Below the pieces are notes generated by a model. The model saw nothing but the letters and a program-made list of their open reading frames with translations, was not told the DNA's origin and did not search any database. Source: Flavihumibacter fluvii (GTDB lineage: Bacteria > Bacteroidota > Bacteroidia > Chitinophagales > Chitinophagaceae). Taken from it: DNA of 64,000 bases. Each line of letters opens with the position of its first letter. Positions within the stretch are counted from its first letter, which is position 1. The stretch is taken from assembly GCF_018595675.2 (NCBI RefSeq), contig NZ_CP092333.1, forward strand, positions 4,488,001 to 4,552,000, read 5' to 3'. Shown piece after piece: positions 41,547-51,208 of the stretch. The position numbers were made by a program, and so were the translations under genes.

Positions 41547-44465
41547 ATGAAAAAAGGCTGGTTGTTATTATTACTGCTCGTGATGCAGGTAGACTTAATG
41601 GCCCAACGATCATCTGTTTTGCCGGCTGACAAATGGGTTGACAGTGTCTTCTCCACTCTTTCAGATAATGAAAAAATTGCCCAACTGATGGTTATACGGT
41701 CATCCGGCTTAAAGGATGGCACACCAGTTTTTTTTGATGAACAGGTAATGGCAGCTGTCAGGAAATACAATATTGGCGGCATTTGTTTATTCCAGGGTGG
41801 GCCAGTTCAGCATGCGCAAAGAATCAACAGTATTCAGTCTGCTGCAAAAACACCAGTATTGGTAACTGTTGATGGTGAATGGGGATTGGGGATGCGATTC
41901 GATAGCGTTTTATCGCTACCTCGCCAAATGATGATGGCTGCAGTGCCGGATGCGACGATCATGTATGATTACGGAAAAATTGTTGCTGCCCAATGTACAC
42001 GTATGGGTATTCAGGTGAATTATGCACCGGTAGTGGATATTAACAATAATCCAGATAATCCGGTCATCAATGATCGCTCCTTCGGCGAGAACAAATACCG
42101 GGTTGCAGAACTCGGCTTGCAATACATGAAGGGCCTGCAGGATCATGGCGTAATGGCCTGTGCCAAACATTTTCCCGGCCATGGTGATGTTGCAGTTGAT
42201 TCCCACAAGGACTTGCCAATAATTTTGAAAACCCGGGCCGAGCTTGATTCCATGGAGCTTTATCCCTTTAATGTATTGTTTAAGGCAGGTGTAGGCAGTG
42301 TGATGATCGCGCATTTATCGGTCCCGGCAATTGACAATACCGCCAACCTGCCAACTTCCTTATCGAAAAAAAATATTGACGGCCTGTTAAGGAATGAACT
42401 GGGATTCCAGGGCCTCAGTTTTACAGATGCCCTGGAAATGCAAGGGGTAGCCAAATATTTTCCAGATGGAGAAGGCTCTGCCCGATCGCTCATCGCGGGT
42501 AATGACATGCTATGCCTGCCGGGGGATATTCCAGGGAGCATTAAACGAATCAGGAAAGCAATCAAAAAGAAAAACCTGAGCTGGAATGATCTTAATTCAA
42601 GGGTGAGGAAAGTATTGTATGCCAAATACCAATATGGATTGGCTAACTGGATGCCGATAGACCTGCATCACCTGGCAGATGACCTTAACAAGGATGTCCC
42701 ACGTATGCGCCGCCGGGCCGCAGAACAGGGACTGACCTTACTGCGAAATGACAATAGCACCATACCCTTCCCATCAGGCACAACCCGCAGGGTGGCCTAT
42801 ATCGGTATCGGTCTAACCCAGGATAATCGTTTTGCAGAGCGCATACGGACGGATTACAATGCGCATACCTACTATTTTGATTACGATATGGATTCAGTAA
42901 AAGCCAATGCTTTATTGGCACTTATCCAGAACCGATATGATGTGGTGATCATGGCGTTTCACAATTATAACAGACGCCCTGCCAATAATTTTGGCATCAG
43001 TAATGCAGCCGTTTATCTTGCAAATAAGGTCAGCCAGCAGCAAAAGACGATCACCGTATTTTTTGGTAACCCATATGCCATAAAAAACGCCTGCAATAAT
43101 TCCACCTTAATTGCGGCTTATGAGGATGATGCTATAGTCCACGAAACTACAGCAGACCTGTTGAACGGGAAGTTCCAATCCAAGGGTAAACTTCCAGTTA
43201 ATGTATGCAATGACTATCCTTATGGTTCAGGAATCGTTCACCAGCGCGCACTGCCCGATGCCTGGGCAGGCAGCCTTGGATTCAACTACAAAAAATTGCA
43301 GGCCATCGATTCTATTTGCGAAAACGCTATTGCCCAGAAAGCTATTCCAGGCTGTGTTGTTTTAGTAGCAAAAGATGGTAAAATCGCGTATGAAAGATCT
43401 TTTGGTAGGTATGCCTATACTGATTCTACACCGGTTTATTGCGAAACCCTATACGACCTCGCCTCTGTTACAAAAGTGATGGCAGCGACTTTGGCTGTCA
43501 TGAAGCTGTATGATGAGGGTCGGTTGGACCTTGCTAAAACCCTGGGCGATTACCTGCCCTGGACCAAATCAAGTAATAAAGCCGGATTAGTTATAAAGGA
43601 TGTATTGCTACACGAAGCTGGTTTGAAAGATTTTATCCCGTTTTATAAAGAAACAATTGATCCTGCAGATGGTGTTCCCAGTGGAGCTGTATATGGGTAT
43701 AAGCCAGATTCACTTCACACAGTAAGGGTTGCGGATAATTTGTATATGCGCACCGATTTTACTGATACCTTGTACCAGCGTATCCTTCAAAGCAAACTTA
43801 CGGAACGGGGTAAATACATTTATAGTGATAACGATTTCATATTTCTTGGTAAGGTGGTTGAAGCAATAACCGGGAAGCCGTTGGATCAATATGTACAGGA
43901 AACTTTTTACGCGCCGTTATCTTTAACATTTACTGGGTTCAGACCCAGGTTGCGGTACCCCAAAAATTATATAGCGCCAACTGAAATGGAGCCGTTATTT
44001 CGCCGGCAGCTGATACAAGGCGATGTCCATGATCCGGGTGCAGCAATGTTTGGTGGGGTTGCCGGTCATGCCGGACTATTCAGTAATGCATACGAACTGG
44101 CTGTATTGTCCCAATTGCTGCTGAATAAAGGAACAATAAACGGGGTGTTTTTTTTTAAGCCTGCTACAATTGAACTGTTTACAGCTTATAATAGTGGTAT
44201 CAGCCGGCGAGGGCTTGGTTTTGATAAGCCTGAAAAAGATAATGCCAGCCGGTCAGAACCTTATCCATCCCGTTCAGTTTCAGCGGCAACATTTGGTCAT
44301 ACCGGGTTCACTGGCACTTGCATCTGGATTGATCCGCAATTTAACCTCACGTATATTTTCCTGAGTAACCGGGTGAATAACAATGGTGACCCGGGCAGGT
44401 TTTCTAAAATGAATGTCCGGCCTAATATTCAGGAAGTGATTTATGGCGCATTGGAAGGGAAGTAG
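41547..44465 (+). CDS. GH3 beta-N-acetylglucosaminidase fused to serine beta-lactamase-type domain
   Basis: A 972-residue two-enzyme fusion. Signal peptide MKKGWLLLLLLVMQVDLMAQ, so exported. N-terminal GH3 domain (about 35-370) has the NagZ-type motif CAKHFPGHGDVAVDSHKDLP near residue 208, with the catalytic His-Asp loop. A GH3 C-terminal-like domain follows (about 390-560). The C-terminal domain (about 590-965) is a class C-like serine hydrolase: SVTK near residue 640, YSDN near 759 and HTG near 918. It probably trims muropeptides. Such fusions occur in Bacteroidota. Confidence 0.9.
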   Translation: MKKGWLLLLLLVMQVDLMAQRSSVLPADKWVDSVFSTLSDNEKIAQLMVIRSSGLKDGTPVFFDEQVMAAVRKYNIGGICLFQGGPVQHAQRINSIQSAAKTPVLVTVDGEWGLGMRFDSVLSLPRQMMMAAVPDATIMYDYGKIVAAQCTRMGIQVNYAPVVDINNNPDNPVINDRSFGENKYRVAELGLQYMKGLQDHGVMACAKHFPGHGDVAVDSHKDLPIILKTRAELDSMELYPFNVLFKAGVGSVMIAHLSVPAIDNTANLPTSLSKKNIDGLLRNELGFQGLSFTDALEMQGVAKYFPDGEGSARSLIAGNDMLCLPGDIPGSIKRIRKAIKKKNLSWNDLNSRVRKVLYAKYQYGLANWMPIDLHHLADDLNKDVPRMRRRAAEQGLTLLRNDNSTIPFPSGTTRRVAYIGIGLTQDNRFAERIRTDYNAHTYYFDYDMDSVKANALLALIQNRYDVVIMAFHNYNRRPANNFGISNAAVYLANKVSQQQKTITVFFGNPYAIKNACNNSTLIAAYEDDAIVHETTADLLNGKFQSKGKLPVNVCNDYPYGSGIVHQRALPDAWAGSLGFNYKKLQAIDSICENAIAQKAIPGCVVLVAKDGKIAYERSFGRYAYTDSTPVYCETLYDLASVTKVMAATLAVMKLYDEGRLDLAKTLGDYLPWTKSSNKAGLVIKDVLLHEAGLKDFIPFYKETIDPADGVPSGAVYGYKPDSLHTVRVADNLYMRTDFTDTLYQRILQSKLTERGKYIYSDNDFIFLGKVVEAITGKPLDQYVQETFYAPLSLTFTGFRPRLRYPKNYIAPTEMEPLFRRQLIQGDVHDPGAAMFGGVAGHAGLFSNAYELAVLSQLLLNKGTINGVFFFKPATIELFTAYNSGISRRGLGFDKPEKDNASRSEPYPSRSVSAATFGHTGFTGTCIWIDPQFNLTYIFLSNRVNNNGDPGRFSKMNVRPNIQEVIYGALEGK

Positions 44466-44547
44466 TGACCGGGACCATTTTAAAATATTTCTTTTATATG
44501 CCAAAGACTTCTGCCTCCTGCTAACCGCTTCCTGTTCACTTTTTTAA

Positions 44548-44555
44548 TACATTTG
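44548..44555 (+). promoter_or_regulatory. -7 promoter box of eno
   Basis: TACATTTG, exact TAnnTTTG match, 50 nt before the eno ATG. The resulting leader of about 45 nt is A/C-rich and shows no strong structure. Confidence 0.55.
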
Positions 44556-44602
44556 CTAACGCTTGCTATACACACACTCATCCAAAAAACCAAACAAGCT
44601 AA

Positions 44603-45895
<1,293 letters not shown>

Positions 45896-45904
45896 ATATT
45901 ATAT

Positions 45905-45938
45905 ATAGGTGGATGGGCTTTTAGCTTTATCCACCTAT
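45905..45938 (+). terminator. Hairpin after eno
   Basis: Perfect 10-bp stem ATAGGTGGAT / ATCCACCTAT (45905-45914 and 45929-45938) with a 14-nt loop, starting 9 nt after the eno stop. No T-run follows, so it may be an RNA-stabilising or processing element rather than a strong terminator. It also lies 18 nt before the next start. Confidence 0.5.
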
Positions 45939-45956
45939 TATCCTTCAATCTGGCAT

Positions 45957-46268
45957 ATGAATTACCTCCTTTCGCGAATTCCATCCCCCCTGAAAAACAA
46001 ATACCTGCTGACAACAGTGGTTTTTGTGATCTGGATGGTTTTTTTTGACGACAGGGATATCATAACCACCCATTTTAGGTATAAAAAAGAGCTGAGCAAC
46101 CTGGAAAAGAGTAAGGAATACTTCGAAGGCAGGATTGCTGAAACTCGCATTGAACTGGATAAATTGCAGTCAGATCCCATTTTATTGGAAAAGTATGCAA
46201 GAGAAAAGTATCGCATGAAAAGGGACAATGAAGACCTCTATATAATTAGAGAATTAGCGCCGCAGTAA
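45957..46268 (+). CDS. Septum formation initiator family protein (DivIC/FtsB-like)
   Basis: A 103-residue bitopic protein. Short cytoplasmic N-terminus, membrane helix (YLLTTVVFVIWMVFFDD, about 16-32), then a long coiled coil (about 40-85: LSNLEKSKEYFEGRIAETRIELDKLQ) and the typical ending LEKYAREKYRMKRDNEDLYII. DivIC/FtsB links early and late divisome proteins. A GTG-initiated frame from 45909 is blocked in plausibility by the eno hairpin, so the ATG at 45957 is chosen. Downstream of eno in many bacteria. Confidence 0.9.
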   Translation: MNYLLSRIPSPLKNKYLLTTVVFVIWMVFFDDRDIITTHFRYKKELSNLEKSKEYFEGRIAETRIELDKLQSDPILLEKYAREKYRMKRDNEDLYIIRELAPQ

Positions 46269-46374
46269 ATTTTTTTTGGTTAAGGCAATAATGCGCAATT
46301 GATTGCGTTTAAACACATGGACGAAACCCCGGACTGGACCCCGGGAATTTACTGGACAAAAAAATGGTTTGCTT

Positions 46375-46605
46375 ATGTCAATCTTTACACCTGAAGATTT
46401 GCTGCTCTATCTTTACAAAGAAACATCTCCTGAACAAAATGCTGCAATTGAGGCCGCCCTTAAACAAGATTGGGCACTTGGCGAAAAGCTGGCCACCTTG
46501 CAGGAATCCATCAAAGAACTGGAACAACCACTTGAATCACCTCGTACCGAAGTGGTTCTGAATGTGCTGAGTTATGCCAGGGAAGCGGTGGAGACAGGCG
46601 CATGA
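46375..46605 (+). CDS. Small acidic protein of unknown function
   Basis: A 76-residue protein coupled to nth by a 4-nt overlap (ATGA). The sequence FTPEDLLLYLYKETSPEQNAAIEAAL followed by GEKLATLQESIKELEQPLE resembles the short cytoplasmic part of anti-sigma-type proteins, but no membrane helix or HxxxCxxC motif is present. The upstream frame from 46303 lacks an ATG. Function unknown. Confidence 0.7.
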   Translation: MSIFTPEDLLLYLYKETSPEQNAAIEAALKQDWALGEKLATLQESIKELEQPLESPRTEVVLNVLSYAREAVETGA

Positions 46606-47273
46606 CAACAAAAGAGCGTTACCAGCAAGTAATAGCGTATTTTACAAAAACGGCCCCCGACGCCGAAACGGAATTATTATATGATAACCCGTTTCAGCTT
46701 TTGGTGGCCGTTGTTTTATCCGCCCAATGCACCGATAAACGAGTCAACCAGACCACACCTGCACTTTTTTCCAGGTTTCCCACAGCAGCAGCATTGGCCG
46801 CTTCAACCCCGGAAGAGGTATTGCCATATATAAAAAGCATTTCCTATCCAAACAATAAAGCCAGGCATTTGGTCGGACTTGGTACAATGCTTCAGGAAAA
46901 GTTTAAGGGCCACGTACCGATGACTGTCGATGAACTTGTTCAATTGCCCGGAGTTGGCCGTAAAACCGCCAATGTCATCACATCTGTAGTGGATGCACAG
47001 CCTAATATGGCAGTTGACACCCATGTTTTTCGAGTGTCTGAAAGAATTGGTCTGACCACCCGTGCAAAAACACCGTTAGCGGCTGAAAAACAACTGGTTA
47101 AACATTTGCCAAAAGAATTTGTCCATATCGCACACCATTGGCTGATACTTCATGGCCGGTATATATGTACAGCAAGATCTCCTAAATGCCAATCGTGTGG
47201 TTTACAAGATGCCTGCCGCTTTTTCAAAAGGCAGATAGTTAAAGCTACAAGCAAAACCACTCATGGTAAATAG
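46602..47273 (+). CDS. nth: Endonuclease III
   Basis: A 223-residue DNA glycosylase/AP lyase removing oxidised pyrimidines. Helix-hairpin-helix LPGVGRKTANVITSVV with the catalytic Lys region, then catalytic Asp in AVDTHVFRVSERIG. The Fe-S cluster is present: CTARSPKCQSCGLQDAC, spacing C-x6-C-x2-C-x5-C. A short basic tail extends past the cluster. Cytoplasmic. Confidence 0.97.
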   Translation: MTTKERYQQVIAYFTKTAPDAETELLYDNPFQLLVAVVLSAQCTDKRVNQTTPALFSRFPTAAALAASTPEEVLPYIKSISYPNNKARHLVGLGTMLQEKFKGHVPMTVDELVQLPGVGRKTANVITSVVDAQPNMAVDTHVFRVSERIGLTTRAKTPLAAEKQLVKHLPKEFVHIAHHWLILHGRYICTARSPKCQSCGLQDACRFFKRQIVKATSKTTHGK

Positions 47274-47384
47274 GTAGGCGGCTTCGGATTTCGCGATTGC
47301 AATCTCCATAATTTGGTCGAAAAATACGGACCATTCATCGAATCGGTTTTTTATTATCCATTGATTATCAGTTTATTAAATAGC

Positions 47385-47447
47385 ATAGTAATTATACTAT
47401 AGGGGTTTTTCATGTGCTTTTACCTTTCTTCGAAGCATAAAAGGTAA
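47385..47447 (+). promoter_or_regulatory. Palindromic sites upstream of the L,D-transpeptidase gene
   Basis: Two inverted repeats lie in the 233-nt gap between nth and the transpeptidase: ATAGTA-ATTA-TACTAT (47385-47400) and TTACCTTT / AAAGGTAA (47420-47427 and 47440-47447). The second contains a near-consensus -7 box TACCTTTC (47421-47428). They may be operator sites or hairpins. Nothing else is visible in this gap. Confidence 0.3.
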
Positions 47448-47506
47448 TAATTTTCGTTTTAGAAAGAGCCTGATCCGCATTCTATTAAAACGAAAACATC
47501 TAATCT

Positions 47507-48823
47507 ATGAAAGCAAAGCTATGCGTAGCTGGTATTGGTGGCTGTCTGCTACTGATGTCCTACTTTAAACCCTACGACATGTTTTCTTCAAAACCTACCG
47601 AACAGTCCCGGCAGGAATTAACGAAGTCTGAAGGATTGTTGAACTATGAAAAATCCAATATCCCTGGACTGGAAGTAAAAACTCCGGCCAAAATCGCTAT
47701 AGTAAACAAGCTGGCAGTGGCGAAAATGAAAAAATCGCCCAAAAAGGAGAAAGCAGGAACTGCTAAAAATTCATCCGACAATTATTGGTTGGCCTCTCTT
47801 AAAAAGGTGACAAAAACCAAAAAACAGCCGGTTGAGGCAATCAAAGAAGAGAAGCCTAGGATTTCTAAGGATGAGTCCGCCGAAGAATCATTGGATGAAT
47901 TGGAAAATAACCAATCCGACATCAATCCATATGTTGCCGCAAAGGAGAATGAAAACTCTTCCAAGCCACTGGTAAACATGCCAAAACCAGGGTCACATCT
48001 AAAAGAAAACTCTGGTCGTACCGTCATCAATTATTCCACAAACAGTTATGTGGAAAATACATCCAACAAAAAGTTCCCGCGTGATGAGGACGCTGAGGCC
48101 GCTACTGTTAAAGAAGAAACCGTGAATCATATGTCGGTTGCCGACAAATCTGAGAAAGTATATGCTTTCAGGGGAAAAACGACGGTGAAATCGAGCCTTT
48201 ACAAATATATTCCGCCATACTGGGATGGATTCTCGGAAGAAATTGGAGCGAACAGGGCAGATCATAGTTTGTTAATGGCGAAAGCCCGTCAGTTGGCGAA
48301 AGTTGCTGCACAGAATGGATACAATACAGAATTTGCATTCCTGGTTGATATGAGTGTGAAATCTAATAAAAACCGCTTTTTTGTTGTAAACCTCAGGACC
48401 TTATCTATTGAAATGACTTCATTGGTTGCGCAGGGCAGGGGTAAAGAGCGGTTGAACCTTGACAAAGATTATTCAAATAGCCCGGGAAGCAATTGTAGTT
48501 CACTGGGTATGTATAAAATAGGTAAGTCTTACGACGGTGATTTCGGCCGCTCCTACAGACTCTTTGGAATGGATGCAACAAATAAGAATGCATACCAGCG
48601 CGCTATTGTCCTGCATGCCATGGGAAGTATTCCTAATATAGAAACCAACTTCCCTATCTGGCAAAGTGAGGGTTGTCCATCAGTTTCTACCCTTATGCTT
48701 GAAAAGCTGGGTTCACTGATTGATGGCAGCAAAAAACCGGTATTAATGTGGATGTATGATGATACATATATTCCAATGACTGACAAAAGCAGTAATAGTC
48801 AACCTGGAAATTCAGGTAGCTAA
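47507..48823 (+). CDS. Murein L,D-transpeptidase catalytic domain protein (YkuD_2 type)
   Basis: A 438-residue exported protein. A short N-terminal signal or anchor (AGIGGCLLLMSYF) is followed by a Lys/Glu/Ser-rich low-complexity region (about 30-210), probably a flexible spacer across the periplasm. The catalytic domain (about 235-425) has LDKDYSNSPGSNCSSLGMY, the conserved His in VLHAMGSIPN (near residue 370) and the Cys in QSEGCPSVS (near residue 390), as in the YkuD_2 family. It could make 3-3 peptidoglycan links or attach proteins; activity is inferred. Confidence 0.85.
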   Translation: MKAKLCVAGIGGCLLLMSYFKPYDMFSSKPTEQSRQELTKSEGLLNYEKSNIPGLEVKTPAKIAIVNKLAVAKMKKSPKKEKAGTAKNSSDNYWLASLKKVTKTKKQPVEAIKEEKPRISKDESAEESLDELENNQSDINPYVAAKENENSSKPLVNMPKPGSHLKENSGRTVINYSTNSYVENTSNKKFPRDEDAEAATVKEETVNHMSVADKSEKVYAFRGKTTVKSSLYKYIPPYWDGFSEEIGANRADHSLLMAKARQLAKVAAQNGYNTEFAFLVDMSVKSNKNRFFVVNLRTLSIEMTSLVAQGRGKERLNLDKDYSNSPGSNCSSLGMYKIGKSYDGDFGRSYRLFGMDATNKNAYQRAIVLHAMGSIPNIETNFPIWQSEGCPSVSTLMLEKLGSLIDGSKKPVLMWMYDDTYIPMTDKSSNSQPGNSGS

Positions 48824-48920
48824 TATTGAATACATCACTTGTAAACACGGATATCGCGGCAAGTTTTATCCTCCAATAGTTAACAAAAAACCTTTAGCAA
48901 TTAAACATTTTTACTCATAG

Positions 48921-48953
48921 AAAACCCTTCAGTTGCAAATGCAGGGTTTTTTT
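48921..48953. terminator. Bidirectional terminator between convergent genes
   Basis: AAAACCCT / AGGGTTTT (48921-48928 and 48943-48950), 8-bp stem, with T-run on the plus strand to 48953 and an A-run on the other side. It serves the transpeptidase and overlaps the stop of the minus-strand lipoprotein gene. Confidence 0.75.
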
Positions 48954-49785
48954 ATGGATTTTTTCCAGGAAACAAGGGGAAATACAATAAACTAGCCTTA
49001 TGCTCGGCACCTTCATTAGAAATAAACAGGTCTCCAGCCGGTGTAAAACAAAGTCCCTCTGGTTGCGGGAAAAGGTCGGGATTGATAGTATATACCATTT
49101 CAGCCTTGCCTTCCCGACTGCATTGTACCAGTATTTTCCCCACAGATGCGATAAGATATAGTTTACCTGTTAAGGGATGGAAGGCAGCAGCCGATGGTTT
49201 ACAGATAATTTCATCATTTTTGCCCAATTTCCTGATTTCTTCCATTGGTATGGAAAACCCGGGCATGTCTTCATAAGTATTTGTATTAATGACAAAACGC
49301 CAGGCGTGAATAAAAGGTTCTTTGGGGCCGCAGGACTTACAGATCAGCACTAATTCATTCTTTTCTGAATCATAACAAAGGCTTTCAAATTCAATAGATT
49401 TTGGGAATTTCCGGCCAAATACGGCGAGTTCGTTGCCTTCTTTGTCCAATTGATGAATGGATCCATTACTTTTCAGCACATAAAACCCACTTGGGGTTTC
49501 CACGACATCTTCATAATCGCCCTTAGCCCCGAAATTTTTTTTCCTGAATTCACCTGTACCGGTATTAATAAAAAACAAGGCGCCTTCTTCATCATTAATA
49601 GCTACCAGCTCAGTGGGTGAATGGAAAAAAATACCTGATATTTCGCGTAAAGGTTTTTTTAAAAAGATCATTTTTTGGGGTGAAGCAGTAATGCCGGGTA
49701 CAAGCGGTGAAAATGCATGGCCTTTCATCTGTTCGCATCCCGAAAATAAGACGGCCAAAACAAAACTTGCAACTATCCGGAACAT
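48952..49785 (-). CDS. SdiA-regulated-like lipoprotein
   Basis: A 277-residue lipoprotein. Signal with lipobox AVLFSGCEQ. The rest looks like a six-bladed propeller of the SdiA-regulated family: LREISGIFFHSPTELVAIND, KGDYEDVVETPSGFYVLKSNG, IEFESLCYDSEKNELVLICK and PQPEGLCFTPAGDLFISNEG. These E-rich blade motifs are typical. Phytase-like folds are related, but no catalytic evidence is seen. Its role is unknown. Preceded by 130 nt without recognisable elements, shared with the divergent HD/PycTM gene. Confidence 0.82.
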   Translation of the reverse strand: MFRIVASFVLAVLFSGCEQMKGHAFSPLVPGITASPQKMIFLKKPLREISGIFFHSPTELVAINDEEGALFFINTGTGEFRKKNFGAKGDYEDVVETPSGFYVLKSNGSIHQLDKEGNELAVFGRKFPKSIEFESLCYDSEKNELVLICKSCGPKEPFIHAWRFVINTNTYEDMPGFSIPMEEIRKLGKNDEIICKPSAAAFHPLTGKLYLIASVGKILVQCSREGKAEMVYTINPDLFPQPEGLCFTPAGDLFISNEGAEHKASLLYFPLFPGKNP

Positions 49786-49915
49786 GTCGATCTTTTATTG
49801 TAAGTTAATGACAAAATAAGAAAGGGATAACAGAAAGCAATAGGGAATTTGATAGTTGGTTAGGCGATGAATTGGTAAACTAGCCTTAAATTCGGGCATA
49901 AATGGTTGTATAGTT

Positions 49916-51148
49916 ATGAATGAAACAATTGAAGCAGCTGCCGAACGATATGTTCGGAAATTCTTTGCAGAGCAGATGCCCAATACCTACCATTTCCATA
50001 ACCTAAATCATACGATTGGTGTAGTAAATGCTGCCCTGACCATTGCCTTAGAATATCCCTTATCAGAAGAGGATCATTCCGTTTTAATTCTGGCTGCCTG
50101 GTTTCATGATACAGGTTATAGCCGGATATATGAAGGCCACGAAGCTGCGAGCGTAGAGATAGCCACAAATTTTCTGCGTGAGCAAAAGGCTTCTGAATCA
50201 TTCATTGAAAAAGTGTCAGCCTGCATTATGGCCACCAAAATGCCACAGTCACCTTACGGCTTGACAGCGGAGATCCTTTGTGATGCAGATCTGCTTCACC
50301 TGGGCACCGATGATTTTATGAGGGAGAATAAACTATTGCGAAGGGAGCTTATTGATACAAACTCAAAAAAGATCAGTAAAAAATCCTGGCGCAAGAGCAC
50401 CATTAAATTCCTAAAAGACCACCAATATTTTACCAGTTATGCCAAAACGTATGCTGATCCGGTAAAAGTAAGGAATTTGAAAAACCTACTGGTTAAACCG
50501 GATAAGCAAAACAAAGCTGAAACTGTTGTAGCCGCAGCTATTTTGCCCGAACAGCAGGATTACCTGGCAAATGCACTTGCATCTGGAAAAAAATTCAACG
50601 GGAAAGAAAAACCTTATTCAACCGAGAGAGGAGTAGCTACCATGTTCCGGATTATGAGTGCAAAGCATGTAAGCCTGAGCCAAATGGCTGACAGTAAGGC
50701 CAATATTATGATTTCCCTGAACACGATCGTACTGTCGATTCTTGTATCCACATTATTGGGCAAGCTTCAGTTCTATCCACAATTTATTATTCCATCAATC
50801 ATTATGGTGATTGTTTGTCTTTGTGCGGTAGTATATTCCATTATGGTCACCCGGCCGAATGTTAACAAAGGTGTTTTTACCGAAGAAGAAATACATGAGA
50901 AAAAAGTAAACCTGTTGTTTTTTGGTAATTTCTTTAATATGGAATTGCAGGATTATGAATGGGGCATGAAAGAAATGATGAATAACAATGATTTTTTATA
51001 TGGTAGCATGATCAAGGATATATATTTCCATGGAAAAGTATTAGCCAAAAAATATCACTACCTCCGTATTTCCTATAATATATTCATGTACGGATTAATT
51101 TTCGCCATTTTTGTATTTGGTGTCGCTGCATTGTTGGGGAAAAACTAA
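49916..51148 (+). CDS. HD-domain protein fused to a PycTM (Pycsar effector) membrane domain
   Basis: A 410-residue two-part protein. The N-terminal HD phosphohydrolase domain (about 5-165) has H28/H32 in HFHNLNHT, the HD pair H64-D65 in AWFHDTGY, H75 in EGHEAAS and D125 in LCDADLLH. A linker follows. The C-terminal part (about 245-407) has the PycTM signature LSQMADSKANIMISLNTIVLSI, membrane helices at about 263-283, 291-311 and 386-407, and a charged loop between. Known PycTM proteins act as cCMP/cUMP-triggered membrane effectors in Pycsar antiphage defence. No pyrimidine cyclase is in the window. Confidence 0.85.
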   Translation: MNETIEAAAERYVRKFFAEQMPNTYHFHNLNHTIGVVNAALTIALEYPLSEEDHSVLILAAWFHDTGYSRIYEGHEAASVEIATNFLREQKASESFIEKVSACIMATKMPQSPYGLTAEILCDADLLHLGTDDFMRENKLLRRELIDTNSKKISKKSWRKSTIKFLKDHQYFTSYAKTYADPVKVRNLKNLLVKPDKQNKAETVVAAAILPEQQDYLANALASGKKFNGKEKPYSTERGVATMFRIMSAKHVSLSQMADSKANIMISLNTIVLSILVSTLLGKLQFYPQFIIPSIIMVIVCLCAVVYSIMVTRPNVNKGVFTEEEIHEKKVNLLFFGNFFNMELQDYEWGMKEMMNNNDFLYGSMIKDIYFHGKVLAKKYHYLRISYNIFMYGLIFAIFVFGVAALLGKN

Positions 51149-51208
51149 AGCTGCAAGCATTGCCATAATTTGGATGAATTACTCATTAGAATACCGGGCG
51201 GTTAATCC

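Noticed and set aside
48064-48200. Low-complexity part of the L,D-transpeptidase as a DNA repeat
   Set aside because: The Lys/Glu/Ser richness is at protein level only; no repeated nucleotide unit was seen.
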